Assembly (NCBI GenBank): GCA_037576215.1
Contig: JBANDB010000003.1
Span: 7,874,001 to 7,938,000 of the forward strand
Direction: 5' to 3'
DNA: 64,000 bases
Source: Armillaria gallica
Taxonomy: Eukaryota > Basidiomycota > Agaricomycetes > Agaricales > Physalacriaceae
The notes beneath the pieces were generated by a model that was given only the letters and a program-made list of their open reading frames with translations, was not told where the DNA came from and did no database searches. Below are positions 12,465 to 24,823 of this stretch, piece after piece (positions within the stretch are counted from its first letter, which is position 1; the number at the start of each line of letters is the position of its first letter). A program made the translations under genes and the position numbers.

Positions 12465-13905
12465 ACCTGGACCAAGCTGGGAAGAAAAGAAACGGGAACA
12501 AACGAGCCCTCGACATGGAAGAATTTGGGCTAAATAGAGACTCAGGAACAAAGACAACCACACTCGAGAAGAAAGGAGAAAGATAGAGTCATATAATGCT
12601 TATCGACAGAAAGTCTTCTTCGCGTTCACTGGTAATGGAAATGGCTTAACGAGAATAGCGCAAGTCGTCCTGCAAGATGGAAGATAGACCACCCCGACGA
12701 AGAACCTCGATTAGGATGACTCGACGGAAACCATATGATTTACGGTACCCGTACGCTAGAAGGGATGTATCGATGAGCTTTGCCAGGGACTATAAAGGGT
12801 AAATTCACACACCTTGGAACCTCGTTCACGAACACAGGACTGGGGACATAAAGCACGCCATAGCAAGAGACCCACCTCTCGCCTGCCGTATGGGCTCAGT
12901 CACCGACAAGCCATGCCGATAGAGGCGAGATGTAGACACGTCGGATGGTGCTGGTACATACACCCATGAGAGATTAGCGCTGACATCCTGCACTTTCGAT
13001 AGAGCATACCCGATCACCGAACATGACCGCTGTGGGATCAGGAGGTGGTGACGCGGGACAAACGACCGCGTTCAGTGGGTCATGATGGAACTAGAAGAAG
13101 GAAGACATGCAAGAGAAAGGGAGCGTGCCGCAAGGGAGGTCATCTCGCGATGCAAATCTTCATCCAAACACTGTCGGAGGGAGCAGACGGCTCTCCTTTG
13201 GCCATTGTTACCACCTTTCTCTTTGATGCAGACGCACGAGGATTGTGTGATGGAAGAAGAGGAGGAAGATGTTGGAGGTACTTGGTCGCATCAGAGGATG
13301 CAGAAATGGATATCGGATTGGATTGAAGGCGGCTCGAAGACCTGTGGATAGGGAGCAGGTGCTCCCCGCAAGCACGCATCAATGGACAATGCAGAGCGGG
13401 TGGCTGTAGAACATAGCATACGTCAGTGTTACCGATATAGACTGAGCGATGTAGGATGACATACATTCGGACAAGCTGGGTATATGCATATGGTGTTGAT
13501 AGCATGGTGGACCAGTAGGGGCGAGTCGGGGGAATTCCGCCTTGATATGGTTGCGCGAAGGGATCGACCACAGATCATCTCGTGCTACATAGGACATCTG
13601 CGCATGATCCTAGCCCCTTCTCATCACCTATGGATGGGCTTGGTTGATGGCGTCGATGGCAGTTTGAATCGGCCATAGGGTACCGCCTGCTATCATCAAT
13701 CAGCATGCTGACAGGAGTCGGCAGTGCAGCTTAACATACACAGGTGTTCCGGCGAATCTCCGCTTGTTCTCATATGATCCCAAAGCTCCGTCTTCTCGAA
13801 TGCCGAGGCCGAACGAACAATGGTCGTGGATGCGGAGTCGCAGCAGCAGCAGAGATCATCGAATCAATGAGGGTTGTGGCGGGACCGTAAGAAGTAGAGT
13901 GTGGA
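12465..13905. repeat. Long tandem repeat, unit 2 (~1.4 kb)
   Basis: This is the second head-to-tail copy of the preceding unit, diverged by many substitutions. On the minus strand it keeps the same border signals: CTTAACATACAC near 13732, which reads as a GTGTATGTTAAG donor, and GATGACATACATTC near 13457, which reads as a GTATGTCATCC donor. The protein-like segment VDPFAQPYQGGIPPTRPYW on the minus strand corresponds to VNLLSRPYQDRIGLCWPMF in unit 1. The shared peptide pattern suggests descent from one coding exon. No complete frame survives. Confidence 0.75.
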
Positions 13906-14720
13906 AGGGTTGGGACGAGAGTGTGCACTAGAGTGGTAGGGATTAGCCATGCGAGTAGTCGTACATGTAGTGGATGACGTACCTGGAACCATCCGCGTGG
14001 AGTCCATCGTATCGTCCTCGGTGATCAAAGGATCGGACAGGGAGCGCCCTCTGCGGCGCTTGTAAACGCTTCGCGAAGATTACGGCTTGAACGGAAGCAG
14101 ATCGCATGGTGTGGGGCCGAATGTGAGTGCACTCATAGGCATTGGCTCCCCGGTTGCACCGCCGCCTATGGAAGGACTCCGTAATCAGAGGTGTATTGAC
14201 CTGCAAACTGCTATCAATCACTGACAGGCAACAAATACCGTAGCTTGACATACCTGAGTAAGTTCCCTGACCCTCCCTCGTCCCTCTGATTTATTTAAGC
14301 ACACCGTGGTGGATAGATTAATCGATACAAGCCCAGTCGATAATACCAGCAGTAGCAACCGAGCAGGAATGGTCAAAGGGGATGTACAGGCCCACAGTTG
14401 ACGCTCGAGCTAAGGCATAGTTATAGACTTGCACAACGACGAAAGACATTGAACAGCTCACCTAGATACTCCTTCTCTCGATCTGATCATTCCTCGCATC
14501 TAGGTGCGTGAGGTAGAAGAGCCTTGCCATTGAACGTCTCTCCAGTGCGCGCGACATAGCAAGCTGGGTTATCCACGTCCGTGTCATGCCTGTAAGCTTG
14601 ATTACGAGTGTTGCCTTCAAGCCATCCTCATGGTGGGAGTGAAGAAAAGAGCACGTATGACTGACGCCACGTAACCAAAGCTAGCGGCGCTGGGTTCGAT
14701 CAAGGGAAGATACACGTTGC
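13906..14720. repeat. Repeat block with minus-strand exon/intron-like borders
   Basis: This block recurs at 15110-15900, 17660-18420 and 26460-27120. On the minus strand each copy has the same order: donor GT(A/G)(A/T)G(T/C), acceptor ...GATTGATAGCAG or GATTGATCGCAG, a ~250 base exon-like piece, then donor GTACGTCATCC or GTATGTCATCC and an acceptor near CTAATCCCTA...CTAG. The exon-like piece in the 26.5 kb copy reads PVVTEDFPVRSFDLHGQCDE. The repeats therefore look like decayed copies of one spliced gene whose product I do not recognise. Confidence 0.65.
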
Positions 14721-16425
14721 TTCTAGATGAGCAATCGATCTATACATTTTGTCTCTCCAGTGGTGTAGCAGTATCATTGTCAAGCTGTGTTCGAATCCCA
14801 GCGGGGACCATGTCATAAATGAGGATCTGTCTATGTATTTTTTTGATGACCTCACAACTCCCTATGATATATAACACCCGTAGCCTCGCCACCGATGGAC
14901 GGCTTGGTTGATGGCGTTTGAATTGGAGTAGGGCACCGCTTGCTGTTATCCATCAGCACATTGATAAAGGCGGGCAGTCTAGCTTAACATACCTGGGTGC
15001 TCCGACCCTTCTCCGCTTTTGTCATCCTATCGCAACTGTCCAATATCTCGAATGCTGAGGCTGACGCCGAGCCAAGTCACAGCAGCAGCAGAGACCATCG
15101 ACATGGTTGTGAATGGGACGAGAGTGTGTACTAGAATGATAGGGATTAGCCACGCAAGGAATTGTACATGTAGCAGATGACGTACCTGGCCGCCTCGTCT
15201 GTGCGGGGTTCATCGCATCGCCCTTGGCAATGAAGGGATCGGACGGGGAGACTATGCGCCAGAGCCTCTACCCAAAGAATAGAAGTGGGTTGGTGTCGAA
15301 GACGAGACGTCTATCACGTTTTCTTGACCTGGCATCCCCTAGACGTCGGCTCCCCACTCGCACAGAGGCGCATCGAATTGGTCTACGAGCTGCGATCAAT
15401 CACTGACAGACAGCAAGTAGTGTGGCTTAACACACCTGAGTAGGTTCCCTACATCCTGCGGCATCCTTTCGATATGTTCGAAAACGCCATGCTAGGTGGA
15501 TGATACCAGCAGTAGGAACCGAGCAAGTATGGTTGAAGGTCGTGGCTGCTAACACGGGCTAAGTCTTATCGACGGGACAAATAGGAGGGCTTACCTAGAT
15601 GCTCCATTTCCCTCCTGCCAATATGATCAATTCTCGGCACCCAAGAAGTGCGCGAGATGGACCAGCCTTGACGTTGAAACCTCCGTCTCCAGGACGCGCG
15701 CGAGATAGCACAGGTCATCCATATCCGCGCCAAGCCTACAGCTTGATTCCGAGTCTGTTGAGAGATAGTAAGTGTTATCCGCCGCGTCCGCGCAAGGCAT
15801 GCAAGCTTGATTCCGAGTATCGCCTTGCCATGGTGGGAGTAGAGAAAAGAGCATGTATAGCTGACGTAACCGAAGGCCAGGGTTCGAATACATACCGTGC
15901 CGTGAAATGATGTTGCCCAGTCATCTTTTCACATTCAAGCAATAAATCAATATACGTCGTCCCTGCAGTGGCGCAGCAGTATCACTGTCAAGCTGGGTTC
16001 GACTCCCAGTCAGGGTGTAATGCATGGCCTTCGCTTTTTTTTGACGTTCCTCTAGCGTTAAGGAGGAGGGAAATGACGAGTCCAGATGAGATCCTGTACT
16101 ACAGCCCATGCAACGCTCTTTCTTTCTGCGTCCCGGGAACGGTACAGCAAATCCCAACATTCGGAGAGCCCTTGCTTGGTTCCAGCTCTGTCGACGATTA
16201 CCTTTAGGTATCCACTCCATCCTGTCTCCTGATTAGTGTAGTCGTTTGTGGGTTCAAATCCCAACAAGAGCATCGTTCCCTGGGACAGCAAATATTTTTA
16301 TGTTTCATGCTGAATTCCTGTAGAAAGGAGCAAAACTCGGTGTTTTGTGGTGAAAAAAAAAAAATTGGGTCGACAGTCTCCCTCGTATGAAACCTTTTTC
16401 GGTTAAGTGTACTGTATTGGGTTTC
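14653..16425 (+). other. tRNA-like module array A
   Basis: Several short modules with a box B/T-arm (GGTTCGANTCC-like) occur on the plus strand. They are: module 0 at 14653-14715 and again at 15853-15895; module 1 at 14751-14809 and 15957-16016; module 2 at 16225-16270; module 3 at about 16376-16426. Module 1 at 15957 has a perfect T arm (CTGGG-TTCGACT-CCCAG) and an acceptor-like CCCTG/CAGGG pair. Module 2 has a D-arm-like ATTAGTGTAGTCG joined almost directly to the T arm. None has a normal anticodon arm, so they are not called as tRNA genes. The order is the same in arrays B and D, and array C keeps modules 1-3. Confidence 0.65.
14890..16424. repeat. Repeat block (copy of 26.2-27.8 kb and 17.4-19.1 kb)
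   Basis: The landmarks CTTAACATACCTGGGTGCTC (14984), GACGTACCTGG (15179), CTTAACACACCTGAGTAGG (15425) and CTTACCTAGATGCTCC (15590) recur in the same order in the other blocks. Read on the minus strand these are GTATGTTAAG, GTACGTC, GTGTGTTAAG and GTAAG splice-donor-like sites. The block ends in tRNA-like modules on the plus strand. No complete protein frame remains. Confidence 0.7.
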
Positions 16426-18428
16426 GAATCCGCTAATTGCGAACTGGGTCTTTTATTTTCATTTCAAATAAGCACAAAGGTAACATTACAAGCGAAAGCC
16501 ACAAGGTTAGGATTCCCTGTTGTTGCCATTAATATTTTGATCGTCTTTCTCCTCCCAGGGCAATGTACGTTTCCCTCCAGTTGTGCTTTCGTGATGGCAA
16601 GCGCCACATCGTTTCCTGAAGAAGATGCAGGATCCATGACAGTGGAGTGAGTACGTCCACCACAGAAAAGCAGAAGCTTGTCCCGCGGGAGCGAGCGCTA
16701 ATCGTTCTCGCAAGCTCAACATGAGACGAGCGATGACACGAAATCCTCTCCACGTATACCAGTAACCGGAGCGACTCAACAAAGTCATCAGGAAGATTCA
16801 GCAGGCGGACCACCCACCCCGACGAAGGACCACGCGTAAGCTGATTGATTAGATTATAGATGGCAGATTGCGAGCATCGTTAAAGACGCAGGACTGTGGT
16901 TATGAGGGTGCCTGTCGTGCGGATAGAGAGAAGCAGCCGTAGGCGGATGGTACACCCAAGAGTGATTTCGTTTAGCACCGAGGTCCTGCGATTTCGATAG
17001 AGCGTACCCCATCAGCAGGTAACGAGGCGGGAGAAAGGGAGCCTGCCACCAAAGGAGGTCACCTCGCGATGCGGCGAACGAGGGCAGACGCCACTGCTAC
17101 CGCCTTTCTGTTGGATGCAGACAAAGAAAATATGGATGTGCGTGTGATGGAAGCAGAGGAGGAAGAAGTCGGAGGGGCATGGTCGCATCAGAGGATGATG
17201 GATGTCGGATAGGAAGTAGGCGCTGCCCGCGAACACAGAGCGGGTTGCTGTAGAACATAGCATAGATCAGCCTTACTGATATAAACCACGCTGCGTAGGA
17301 TGACGTACATTCAGCCAACGTGGGTGTGGCCTTGATACCATGGTGGACCAGCAGAGGCGAGTCCCCTCTCGATTAGGTCGCGAGATGGAATCGTCCCATG
17401 CTACAAAGGTCGCCCATGGATGATCCTATCCTCCGCTCGCCACCTTGGTTGGTGGCGTCCATAGGTGCTATGATCATTCAGCGCATTGACGGGATTCGGC
17501 AGTGTGGCTTAACATACCTAGGTGCTCTGGCCTTCTCATCCTATCGCTAATATTGATCTTCTCGAATGCTGAAGATGGTCGGAGACGAATGGGAAATGGA
17601 GTCGCGGCAGTAGTATAGATGGCTGTGGCGGTACTGTGAGACGCATGCCAAGACAAGGATGGAAGGAGAGTGTGTACTAGATGGTACGGATTAGCCATGC
17701 AAGTATTGGACATGTAGAGGATGACATACCTGGTAACCATCCACCTCGCCTGTGTGGGGTTGATCGCATTATCCTTGAAGGATCGGACAGGGAAGGTCCT
17801 CTGTGGCTACGGGCCTGCGCCTCTGCTTGTGAACGCTTCGCGACATGATTGGAAGCGGATTGCATGGGGTGGAGCCAAAGGTGACTCGTCTATCACCAAC
17901 TCTTGACTTGGCATCATACTAATAGTAGTCCCTAGATATCGGCTCCCCAGTCGCATGGCTGCCTATGGGTGCACTCCGTATTTGGAGGTGGATTGACGTG
18001 GCCTACGAGCTGCTATCAATCACTGATAGACAGCAAGTAGCGTAGCTTGACATACCCGAGTAGGTTCCCTGACTTCAGCATCCCTTCGATGTATTCGAAA
18101 ACGCGGTGCCGGATGGATGAATCGATACAAGCCGAGCCGATGATACCAGCAGTAGGAACCGGGCAGGCAGAGTGGAATGTTGTGTGCTAACCGGCTGCAG
18201 ACACGGGCTGAGACTTATGGACGGGACAAAGGACAAAGTGCGCAGGCCAACGGCCTACCTAGATGCTCCGTTTTCTTCCTTCTCCTGATCCTCGGCATCC
18301 TCGGTCCGGGTGAGGCACGCGAGAGCGCTCAGCATCTGGCTCCAGCGCGTGAGAGAGATAGTAAGAATTATCTGCGCCCGCGTCGGGTCTGCAAGCTTGC
18401 CGTGGTGGGGGGTTAGGAAAAGAGCATC

Positions 18429-19484
18429 GTATGGCTGACGTAACCAAAAGCCAGGGTTCGATCCTTGGCGAGCGCCGAGGATACATACCGAGTGGCGTCC
18501 GTCACCACTCATCGATTCATTTTCCGCATTCACGTTTACACAACGTTTACATGAACAATCAATCAATACATCCTGTCCCTCCAGTAGTGCAGCAGTATCT
18601 CTGTCAAGCTGTGTTCGACTCTGTGACGGTCTTTGTATCCTTTTTGACACATTCCCCTAGCGTTGACGAGGACGGAAAAGACAAATCCAGACGAGAGGCT
18701 ATACTACAGTCTGTGCGACGCGCTCCCAGTAGCAATACAGTTAATTTGAGACTGTATCTCAATACTCGGACTTGGTTCCAGCTCTGTCGACGATTACCTT
18801 TAGGTGCCCACTTCATTCTGTCTCCCGATTAGTCTAGTCGTTAGTGGGGTTCGACTCCCCCAGGAGTATCATAGCACTACTAGTAGACGCTTTTTATGCT
18901 TCCTTCATTTACTACTTGCCAAATTACCTACTGGCTCCCGAGGTCCGAGGGCGTTTTGTGGTGAATGAAAACTGACGCACTCGTCGGTCTTCCCAAGGGT
19001 CTTCCTTGTATAAAGTCTATTTCGGTGAAAGGTACCATACTGGGTTCGAATCCCCATAGGAGATTATTCCGAACTGGGCAAGAACTGGTTGCATCCTTTT
19101 CAGTTTAAATAAGGACACCTGTGGAAGTGTATGCTCCCATGCCGTTCTCTTCACTTTCATCCCTCGAATCCAAAACCAAAAGGCAAATCTAGAGAGCTTG
19201 CTCCATATCCGGCATCGTTCCCGGGTTGAACGAGATAAAAGATGGAGGGCGTGATTCCATGCATGGAGGAGCACAAGAAGACTTCCCACGGGAGCCCCAG
19301 TAATCGAATAACAGTGACGTTGCGTTGTTTCGTTTTTTTACAACCTCGAGCTCAAGTGTCACTATATCTCCTGCAGGATTTACTTACCTGGGCCTAGGTG
19401 AAAAGCGTTGAGCGACGAGCTCGTATTAAGCCTTTGGTGTTTCGGTTACAAGTAACTGTACTGGGTTCAAATCCCCGTAGGGTA
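18429..19484 (+). other. tRNA-like module array B
   Basis: The modules are in order. Module 0 (18429-18484) has GTATGG...GGATAC ends and a T arm around GGTTCGATCC. Module 1 (18574-18630) has a decayed T arm. Module 2 (18821-18868) is TCTCCCGATTAGTCTAG followed directly by GGGGTTCGACTCCCC. Module 3 (about 19008-19064) has GGGTTCGAATCCCC and an AGGAG end. Module 4 (about 19429-19484) has TTTCGGTTACAAGTAACTG, which can form a 7 bp hairpin, then GGTTCAAATCCCC. The spacing is a few hundred bases. Anticodon arms are missing or replaced throughout. Confidence 0.65.
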
Positions 19485-20189
19485 GTTGGATATCCAAGTC
19501 TATTCTTTTAGGAAAAGAATGAGATTACAAGCGCGAGCTTCAAGGTTAGGGCTCTCACCGACCTGGGGCTTGTTACCATGAATACTCAGGGAAATAGTTC
19601 ATCGTATCGCTATTCCCAGGGAAACGTGTACTTCCAGGTGCTTCCCTTCAGTTGCGACAGCATTGAGCATAGAGGAAGGTGTATGCGAGCATACTTTGAA
19701 ACCAGGTGAGGCTGATGCGGGAGTCCAGCACTAGAGTCTTACTGAGCAAGGCTGATCAGTACGTCGTGTCCTCCCATTCAAGTATTAGTATGGCAGCGCC
19801 GGCTCGAAGCATTGCAGGAGAACGAGCAGCTGATGTTGTATCCGCATTTTTGTGGCGGGCCGTGTGTCAAATGAAGGTAGGTTCAGTATGCTGACCGGGC
19901 AGCCTTGCATACTTATCCGGCAACGTCGTATAGGATACGACAAGCGGAGTCGATGGTGCGAGCAGTAGCAGCCGACAGGCGCATGGATGGAGTGATCCAC
20001 CAGATATTCCCGTGAGAACGGCGCGTTGACATTGAAGCGCGTCCACGAGAGATAGTTATCAGCGTCAGTGATCATATCAACCGTCCACCCTATCTGTCAT
20101 TAGGTTGATGTCGTCGTCTGTCTACGAGAGACTAGTCAGTGATGAGCCGGTGTCAAGTTGGATAGTCTTTTCTGGTTGTTTCCCTCCTG

Positions 20190-20390
20190 ATTGTGGGTAG
20201 GTGTATTTCCTGAAGGAATATAATGGCTGTCATCGCCGAACCATGACGGCTACTAGTGCTAGAGAAACACGTGAGGCTATTAACCAAGTTACCAAGTTAC
20301 GAGTAGGTGTATTCCCTGTAGGAATATAATGACTGTTATCACCGAAGCATGACGGTTACTAGAGAAACGCGTGAGGCTCTCTAGATGGTG
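20190..20390. repeat. Two tandem ~110 base repeats; third copy near 29135-29215
   Basis: Copy 1 (about 20198-20275) and copy 2 (about 20308-20378) share GTAGGTGTATT(T/C)CCTG, then AGGAATATAATG, ATGACGG(C/T)TACTAG and GAGAAAC(A/G)CGTGAGGCT. A diverged third copy occurs at about 29135-29215 (GTAGGCGTATTCCCTGCAGG ... ACACGTGAGTCTATC). This supports common descent of the 17-20 kb and 26-29 kb blocks. Confidence 0.7.
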
Positions 20391-20700
20391 GACTTCACAT
20401 CGACAGCTGACATACCCTGCAAGAACGCTTCGCGAAGATTAGGACTTGAACGGAAGCAGGTCGCATGGGTTGGTGCTAAAGGCGAGCTGTCTAGCACCTC
20501 TTGTCGGCCTAGTGTTGTTCACTGTATGCTCTGAAAATTTCTGCCTATAAAATACATTCAATAAGTTGGTTCTATAGGAAAAACTGGACGCGAAGATCCA
20601 TGATAAAGCACAATAGACATGCAACGGTCAAGAGTAACTACTAGGGGTGATAATTGGTGACAATATAGGTACTGAAAGAATTGCTCAGTAGGGTCTGAGA

Positions 20701-22940
20701 TCATTTCCGACCCCAGAAAGAACGTCGCTGGCTGCCAATGGCATCTGACGAAGTTGGGAACAACTCGGATTCAACTTCACAGACAGTTCCATCCTTGGGC
20801 AAAGTACCATTTTGAAAGTACGCTTGAACATACGCTTGTGTGCATTCAGACGACGCAGATATGGATGTATGCTATTGCGGCGATGGAGTGAGTGGATGAA
20901 ACTCGTTTGTTTTGAAATGGGTACTTACCCCCGACGAGTTTTGAGTTAGAACTACAGAGCCAGGGAATGCGGTCGACAGCTTCTTTGCCCTGAAGAAATA
21001 TCAATGAAGTGCACTTGACATGGAGCGCTGGGGTGACTTACGCAGAGAGGGGAGTAGCAGGATCTGAATAATACATTGATATCAGGTCAAGGGAGGAATC
21101 ACGACGAATGTACATACCAGCTGTATTTCCTATGAAAAGAATAGGATAACTGGTGTTTCCAGTGATCGGACCTATAAGGAGATGCGTCAGAACAAAGATC
21201 TGGTGGATATACTCAGGCAAAAGTTCACCCGTAAATATGTCTCCGCGATGGAATTTCCAACCTCTAAGAAGGATCCGATTAGTACACACACGCGTTCAAG
21301 AGGTGATCCACAGACGAGCAGCGAATCCTCTGCATGACGAGTAGTGAATTATAAAAGGTTGATAAAGTTTCGACATCGTGCGAATACGTAAACAGATCTG
21401 CCACAGAGTCTGTATTATTTGCAGCATCACCGCAGGCAATAGCAATTCCTGCGTCCCATGAATTGTCATAACCAGAAGACGGGTCATACACGTCCGCCTG
21501 TATCTCGTAAATGATTGTGCCATTCCCGGCTGCGAGACTAGCAAGACCTTCGGCGAGAATGGAGAAAAGATCATAGGGTGAGTACAGGGCGTACGTCACC
21601 GCGGTTCTCAGCACGGTGTAGTCAACGACACCGTAGAACGGTGGGGATACGACTGGGACTGGCTGGGTGAGAAGAGAGTCGTATAGAGAATCGAGGTTAC
21701 GGGATATTTGTTCTGCAGTAGAAGCATAGAACGCGCACGCGTCAGGCCCTGCGGCGACACATCCGTCGAAGAAAGATTGCATGACCTTGTCGGCGTCAAC
21801 AATCCCGTTGCGCAAAGCACCTGGAAAGAACAAAATGTCAGACATTGCAAGCTGATGTGCACAGCGCAGTCATCTTACCACTGTAATAAGCATTCACGTC
21901 GACTACACCTGAATAAAATGGTTAAATGAGCCTGTGCGCAGGAGGAGTTCAATGCACACCATCAAGCACCATACGTTCAACCTTATCCTGAAGTGAGAAT
22001 CAATATGATTCAGTGAAAGAGATAAGAAAGGAGAAGGAGCGCACGGGAAACATTGCAGCAAAGGTGGAGCCGAGAACCGTCCCATAACTGGAAGGAACCG
22101 ATCAGCCATCGAGTGGAATAACAATTAGATTGCTAAGTAGCTCACGAGTCTCCATAATACTGCAATTTCTCTTGACCCGCTGCCTCAGTAATTCGCAACA
22201 TATCCCGTGCAACATTGTCCGTGGTAATGTAATTGAGGATTCCATTATCCCTTTCCAGGGCCAGTTCCGCTAGAACTTGCGCTGATGCCCATAAATGAGG
22301 AATCTGGTCAGAAGTTGTGTTTACAACAGTAGCCCAGTTATTGGTGCTGGCGCGCCATTGATACTGCTCTTCTTTGGAGAGGAAGAACTGGGCTTGAGGT
22401 GTCGAATTTGCAACTCCTATAACCATCTCAGCTGAAGTCATAACACGTATCAAAAGACGTACCACGAGGATCGAAGCTAACGATGTCGTATTGGTTCCCA
22501 AAGACAGACACAGCCAACTGAGTAGCTGAAGTCAAGGCGCTGACACCACTACCGCCAGGCCCTCCTGGATTTATCAGTATGGTTCCTTTATACTCTGTCT
22601 CAGATTGCGCGGGGAACTTGATGACCGCGAGAGCAGCTTTGCAGCCATCCTCGTTCGAATAATCGATGGGTACCTTCAATCACATAGAGAAATGTCAGTG
22701 TGAAGTACCGTAGCGGGAGGGTGATGACATACCTGGAAACGCGTGCATTTATAGTCAGAGTAGCAGTCTACCCATGATAAATTACTCGTTGGTTCAATCT
22801 ATAATTGGATTATGAGCGACAAGGCCTCGAGGAGAAGGACGACAAACAGTGCTCCAATCGAAATCACTTTGGGCAAATACTACTGGGAATAAGAATTCCC
22901 GGTAAAACAGAATGCAGAATGCGAAGAAAAGAGAAACCAT
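20701..22940 (-). CDS. Secreted alpha/beta-hydrolase, TAP-like (peptidase S33 fold), 13 exons, 529 aa
   Basis: Exons on the minus strand: 22940-22848, 22798-22733, 22673-22463, 22416-22146, 22087-22045, 21987-21960, 21908-21879, 21820-21316, 21263-21229, 21171-21118, 21063-21042, 20989-20929, 20871-20701. All 12 introns are 46-59 bases, and phases join into one frame of 530 codons with the stop. A hydrophobic N-terminus ending FPVVFAQ suggests a signal peptide. Residues 88-96 (NPGGPGGSG) form the oxyanion loop. The nucleophile elbow GDSYG puts Ser214 on a codon split by intron 4. GNTADPATP gives Asp446 and GHTS gives His474. The C-terminal TAP-like domain holds Asp and His. Family members are fungal secreted hydrolases related to tripeptidyl aminopeptidase; the substrate is not determined. 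The gene looks intact although repeats surround it. The least certain donors are GTTTGT (intron 1) and GTCTGT (intron 8). Confidence 0.96.
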
Positions 22941-22975
22941 TGGAAAGATGGTATGGAGTGTGGCAATCCTGGTGG

Positions 22976-22984
22976 CCTTTTATA
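22976..22984 (-). promoter_or_regulatory. TATA box of the secreted hydrolase
   Basis: TATAAAAGG lies 36-44 bases before the ATG at 22940 on the minus strand. This implies a very short 5' untranslated region if it is the real core promoter. The position supports the chosen start codon. Confidence 0.6.
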
Positions 22985-23039
22985 CATGTCGATACAGCTT
23001 CACAGGCAGGCCCTGATGTTGAAATGTATAGTTGACACT

Positions 23040-24290
23040 TGATAAAGATATGCAGTGCCTATACAGCAGTGAATATTGACGTACTGCGGAATACGGCATC
23101 CTGCTTCCATTTTCGAGCGATTTAAGGGCAACGTCCGCCTTTTGCGGTTATTACAGGATGGAATCGATGATCCGTTACACACTTTGGGGGCGTGCGTAAA
23201 ATTCTTGCGGTTAATGGAAATAGAAAGGGTCTTATTTGGTAAGCAAGTATTGGTTCAATTCACAGCACGAATGAGTAGCACCGTTGTGGCTCATGCAGAG
23301 TGCTGTTTCATGTTCTATGTTAGCGCACATTTTCCGAGCTGAACGGTACCAGGAAGAATCGATGCATCAGCAGATGGTTATTGCCTGACCTTTGGCGCCT
23401 AGGAAAAGTTCCACGCCGTAGAAAATCTAGATCAGGATATAGGCGAGAGATCGATCACCAGGCAGGTTCTGAGCACTGGGAATGCGACGGGGAAGGAACC
23501 TAAGCAGCACACACGTAAACGCAGTGTCGTCACATTCTGCAGACACCGAAGCTAAAGCTCCAGTCTCGACCCGGGCACAGTTCCCATGCCTTTTCGTCGC
23601 CTCTGTCAAAACGACACAATTCTCAGAAAGGTTTTACAATAGAGAATCAATGGCGCGTCAGCGTGGAACTTGAGATGGGCATCATCTAGCACACGCGATC
23701 AGGTGGATAAGGAACATTGTATTTCCCGGCTAACGTCAAGACGTAACTGCTGATTTGAATGGGGCTACGACCACCAAACCACTTTCATATTTCTATCTGT
23801 GAGTTCTAGCTAGGCGAGTTTCCAGTAAAAGGAAGACGTACCGAGAGAAAGATCGAGACCGAGAATTATTCGTTGTCGACGTTAGGAACCGAAGGCAATG
23901 CTCACTGGCAATAGTACCCTCGTGGTGGTCGGGAGAAGAGCAATGATCAGTGTGACTGTGACATCCAGCTGCCAGCGGCGAACTCACGGCGAACTGCCAT
24001 CTTATCAGGCCCAGGACGTACTGTCTCCGCATGTAGGGAGGAAACTGCGAAGGAGCGTGACGGTCTCGATTTTCTCTCAATAGGAAACCAGCCCAGAATA
24101 ATGCGTGACGGAGCCAAAATTAAGAAACTCCGGGCCTCGAAAATACTCAAAATTGAATGTTTCCGACAGGGTTTTGAGGCCGTCACACGGTCCTATGACG
24201 ATTGAGGTAAGGCATTACACATGATATATGAGGCTGGCGACTTCAGATGAAAGAAGTCATCTTTCGCGTTCACATCTACACGAACAATCA
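23040..24290. other. Intergenic stretch
   Basis: I see no gene I can support. A 60-codon minus-strand frame at 23427-23609 (TEATKRHGNCARVETGALASV, shown in part) is protein-like but isolated. The right end passes into the next repeat block. Confidence 0.35.
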
Positions 24291-24303
24291 ATCCCTACAT
24301 CTC

Positions 24304-24823
24304 GTCCCCCTAGTGGTGCAGCAGTATCACTGTCAGGCTGTGTTCGACTCCCAGTGAGGGACATCATACCGATAGGTCGATAGGTTCCCTTTCTTTTTAT
24401 TTGACAGTAAAGTGTCCACTTTTTTCATGCTCAAGATTTGTAGCGTTGATGAGGAGGGAAACCAGATGCTATACTACAGCCCGTTTCTTTCTGGGTCCCA
24501 GGAACAGTACAGCAAATCTCATCCCTTGCTTGGTTGCAGTTCTGTCGACGATTAAATACTTTTAGATATCCCACTTCATCCTGTCTCCCGATTAGTGTAG
24601 TCGTTAACCTGAGTGGGGTTCGACTCCCCAAGGAGTATCATAATGGTGTTAGGGTTTCCTCATTTTTATGCTTCGTTTATTTATTATATGCCAACTTACT
24701 AGGAACGAAACTCGACACTTTGTGGAAAGAAAACTGACGCATTCATTGGTCTTCCTCGTATGAAGTTTGTTTCGGTGAAAAGTACCGTATCGTCCGGGGG
24801 TTCGAATCCCCGTAGGAGAATGT
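24304..24823 (+). other. tRNA-like module array C
   Basis: Module 1 is at 24304-24362, with GTCCC.../...GGGAC ends and T arm CTGTG-TTCGACT-CCCAG, one mismatch. Module 2 is at 24584-24636, with TCTCCCGATTAGTGTAGTCG, ten bases, then GGGGTTCGACTCCCC and AAGGAGT. Module 3 is at about 24760-24822, with GGGGGTTCGAATCCCCG and AGGAGA. The order and spacing match arrays A, B and D, but modules 0 and 4 and the minus-strand gene-like blocks are not next to it. Module 1 retains CTGTCA-, which resembles a tRNA-Asp anticodon loop joined directly to the T arm. Confidence 0.65.

Larger units (their letters stand above)
16930..20480. repeat. Long repeat block, fullest copy with tRNA-like array B
   Basis: It begins like the 1.4 kb tandem units (GATTTCGATAGAGCGTACCC near 16990 matches 11674 and 12995). 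It then follows the order of the 13.9 kb and 14.9 kb blocks and continues through the tRNA-like modules to a tail shared with the 26.0-29.3 kb block. The tail includes AACGAGCAGCTGATGTTGTAT near 19820 against AACGGGCAGCTGATCTTGTAT near 28817. It ends with short tandem copies at 20190-20385. It has no complete protein gene. Confidence 0.7.
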
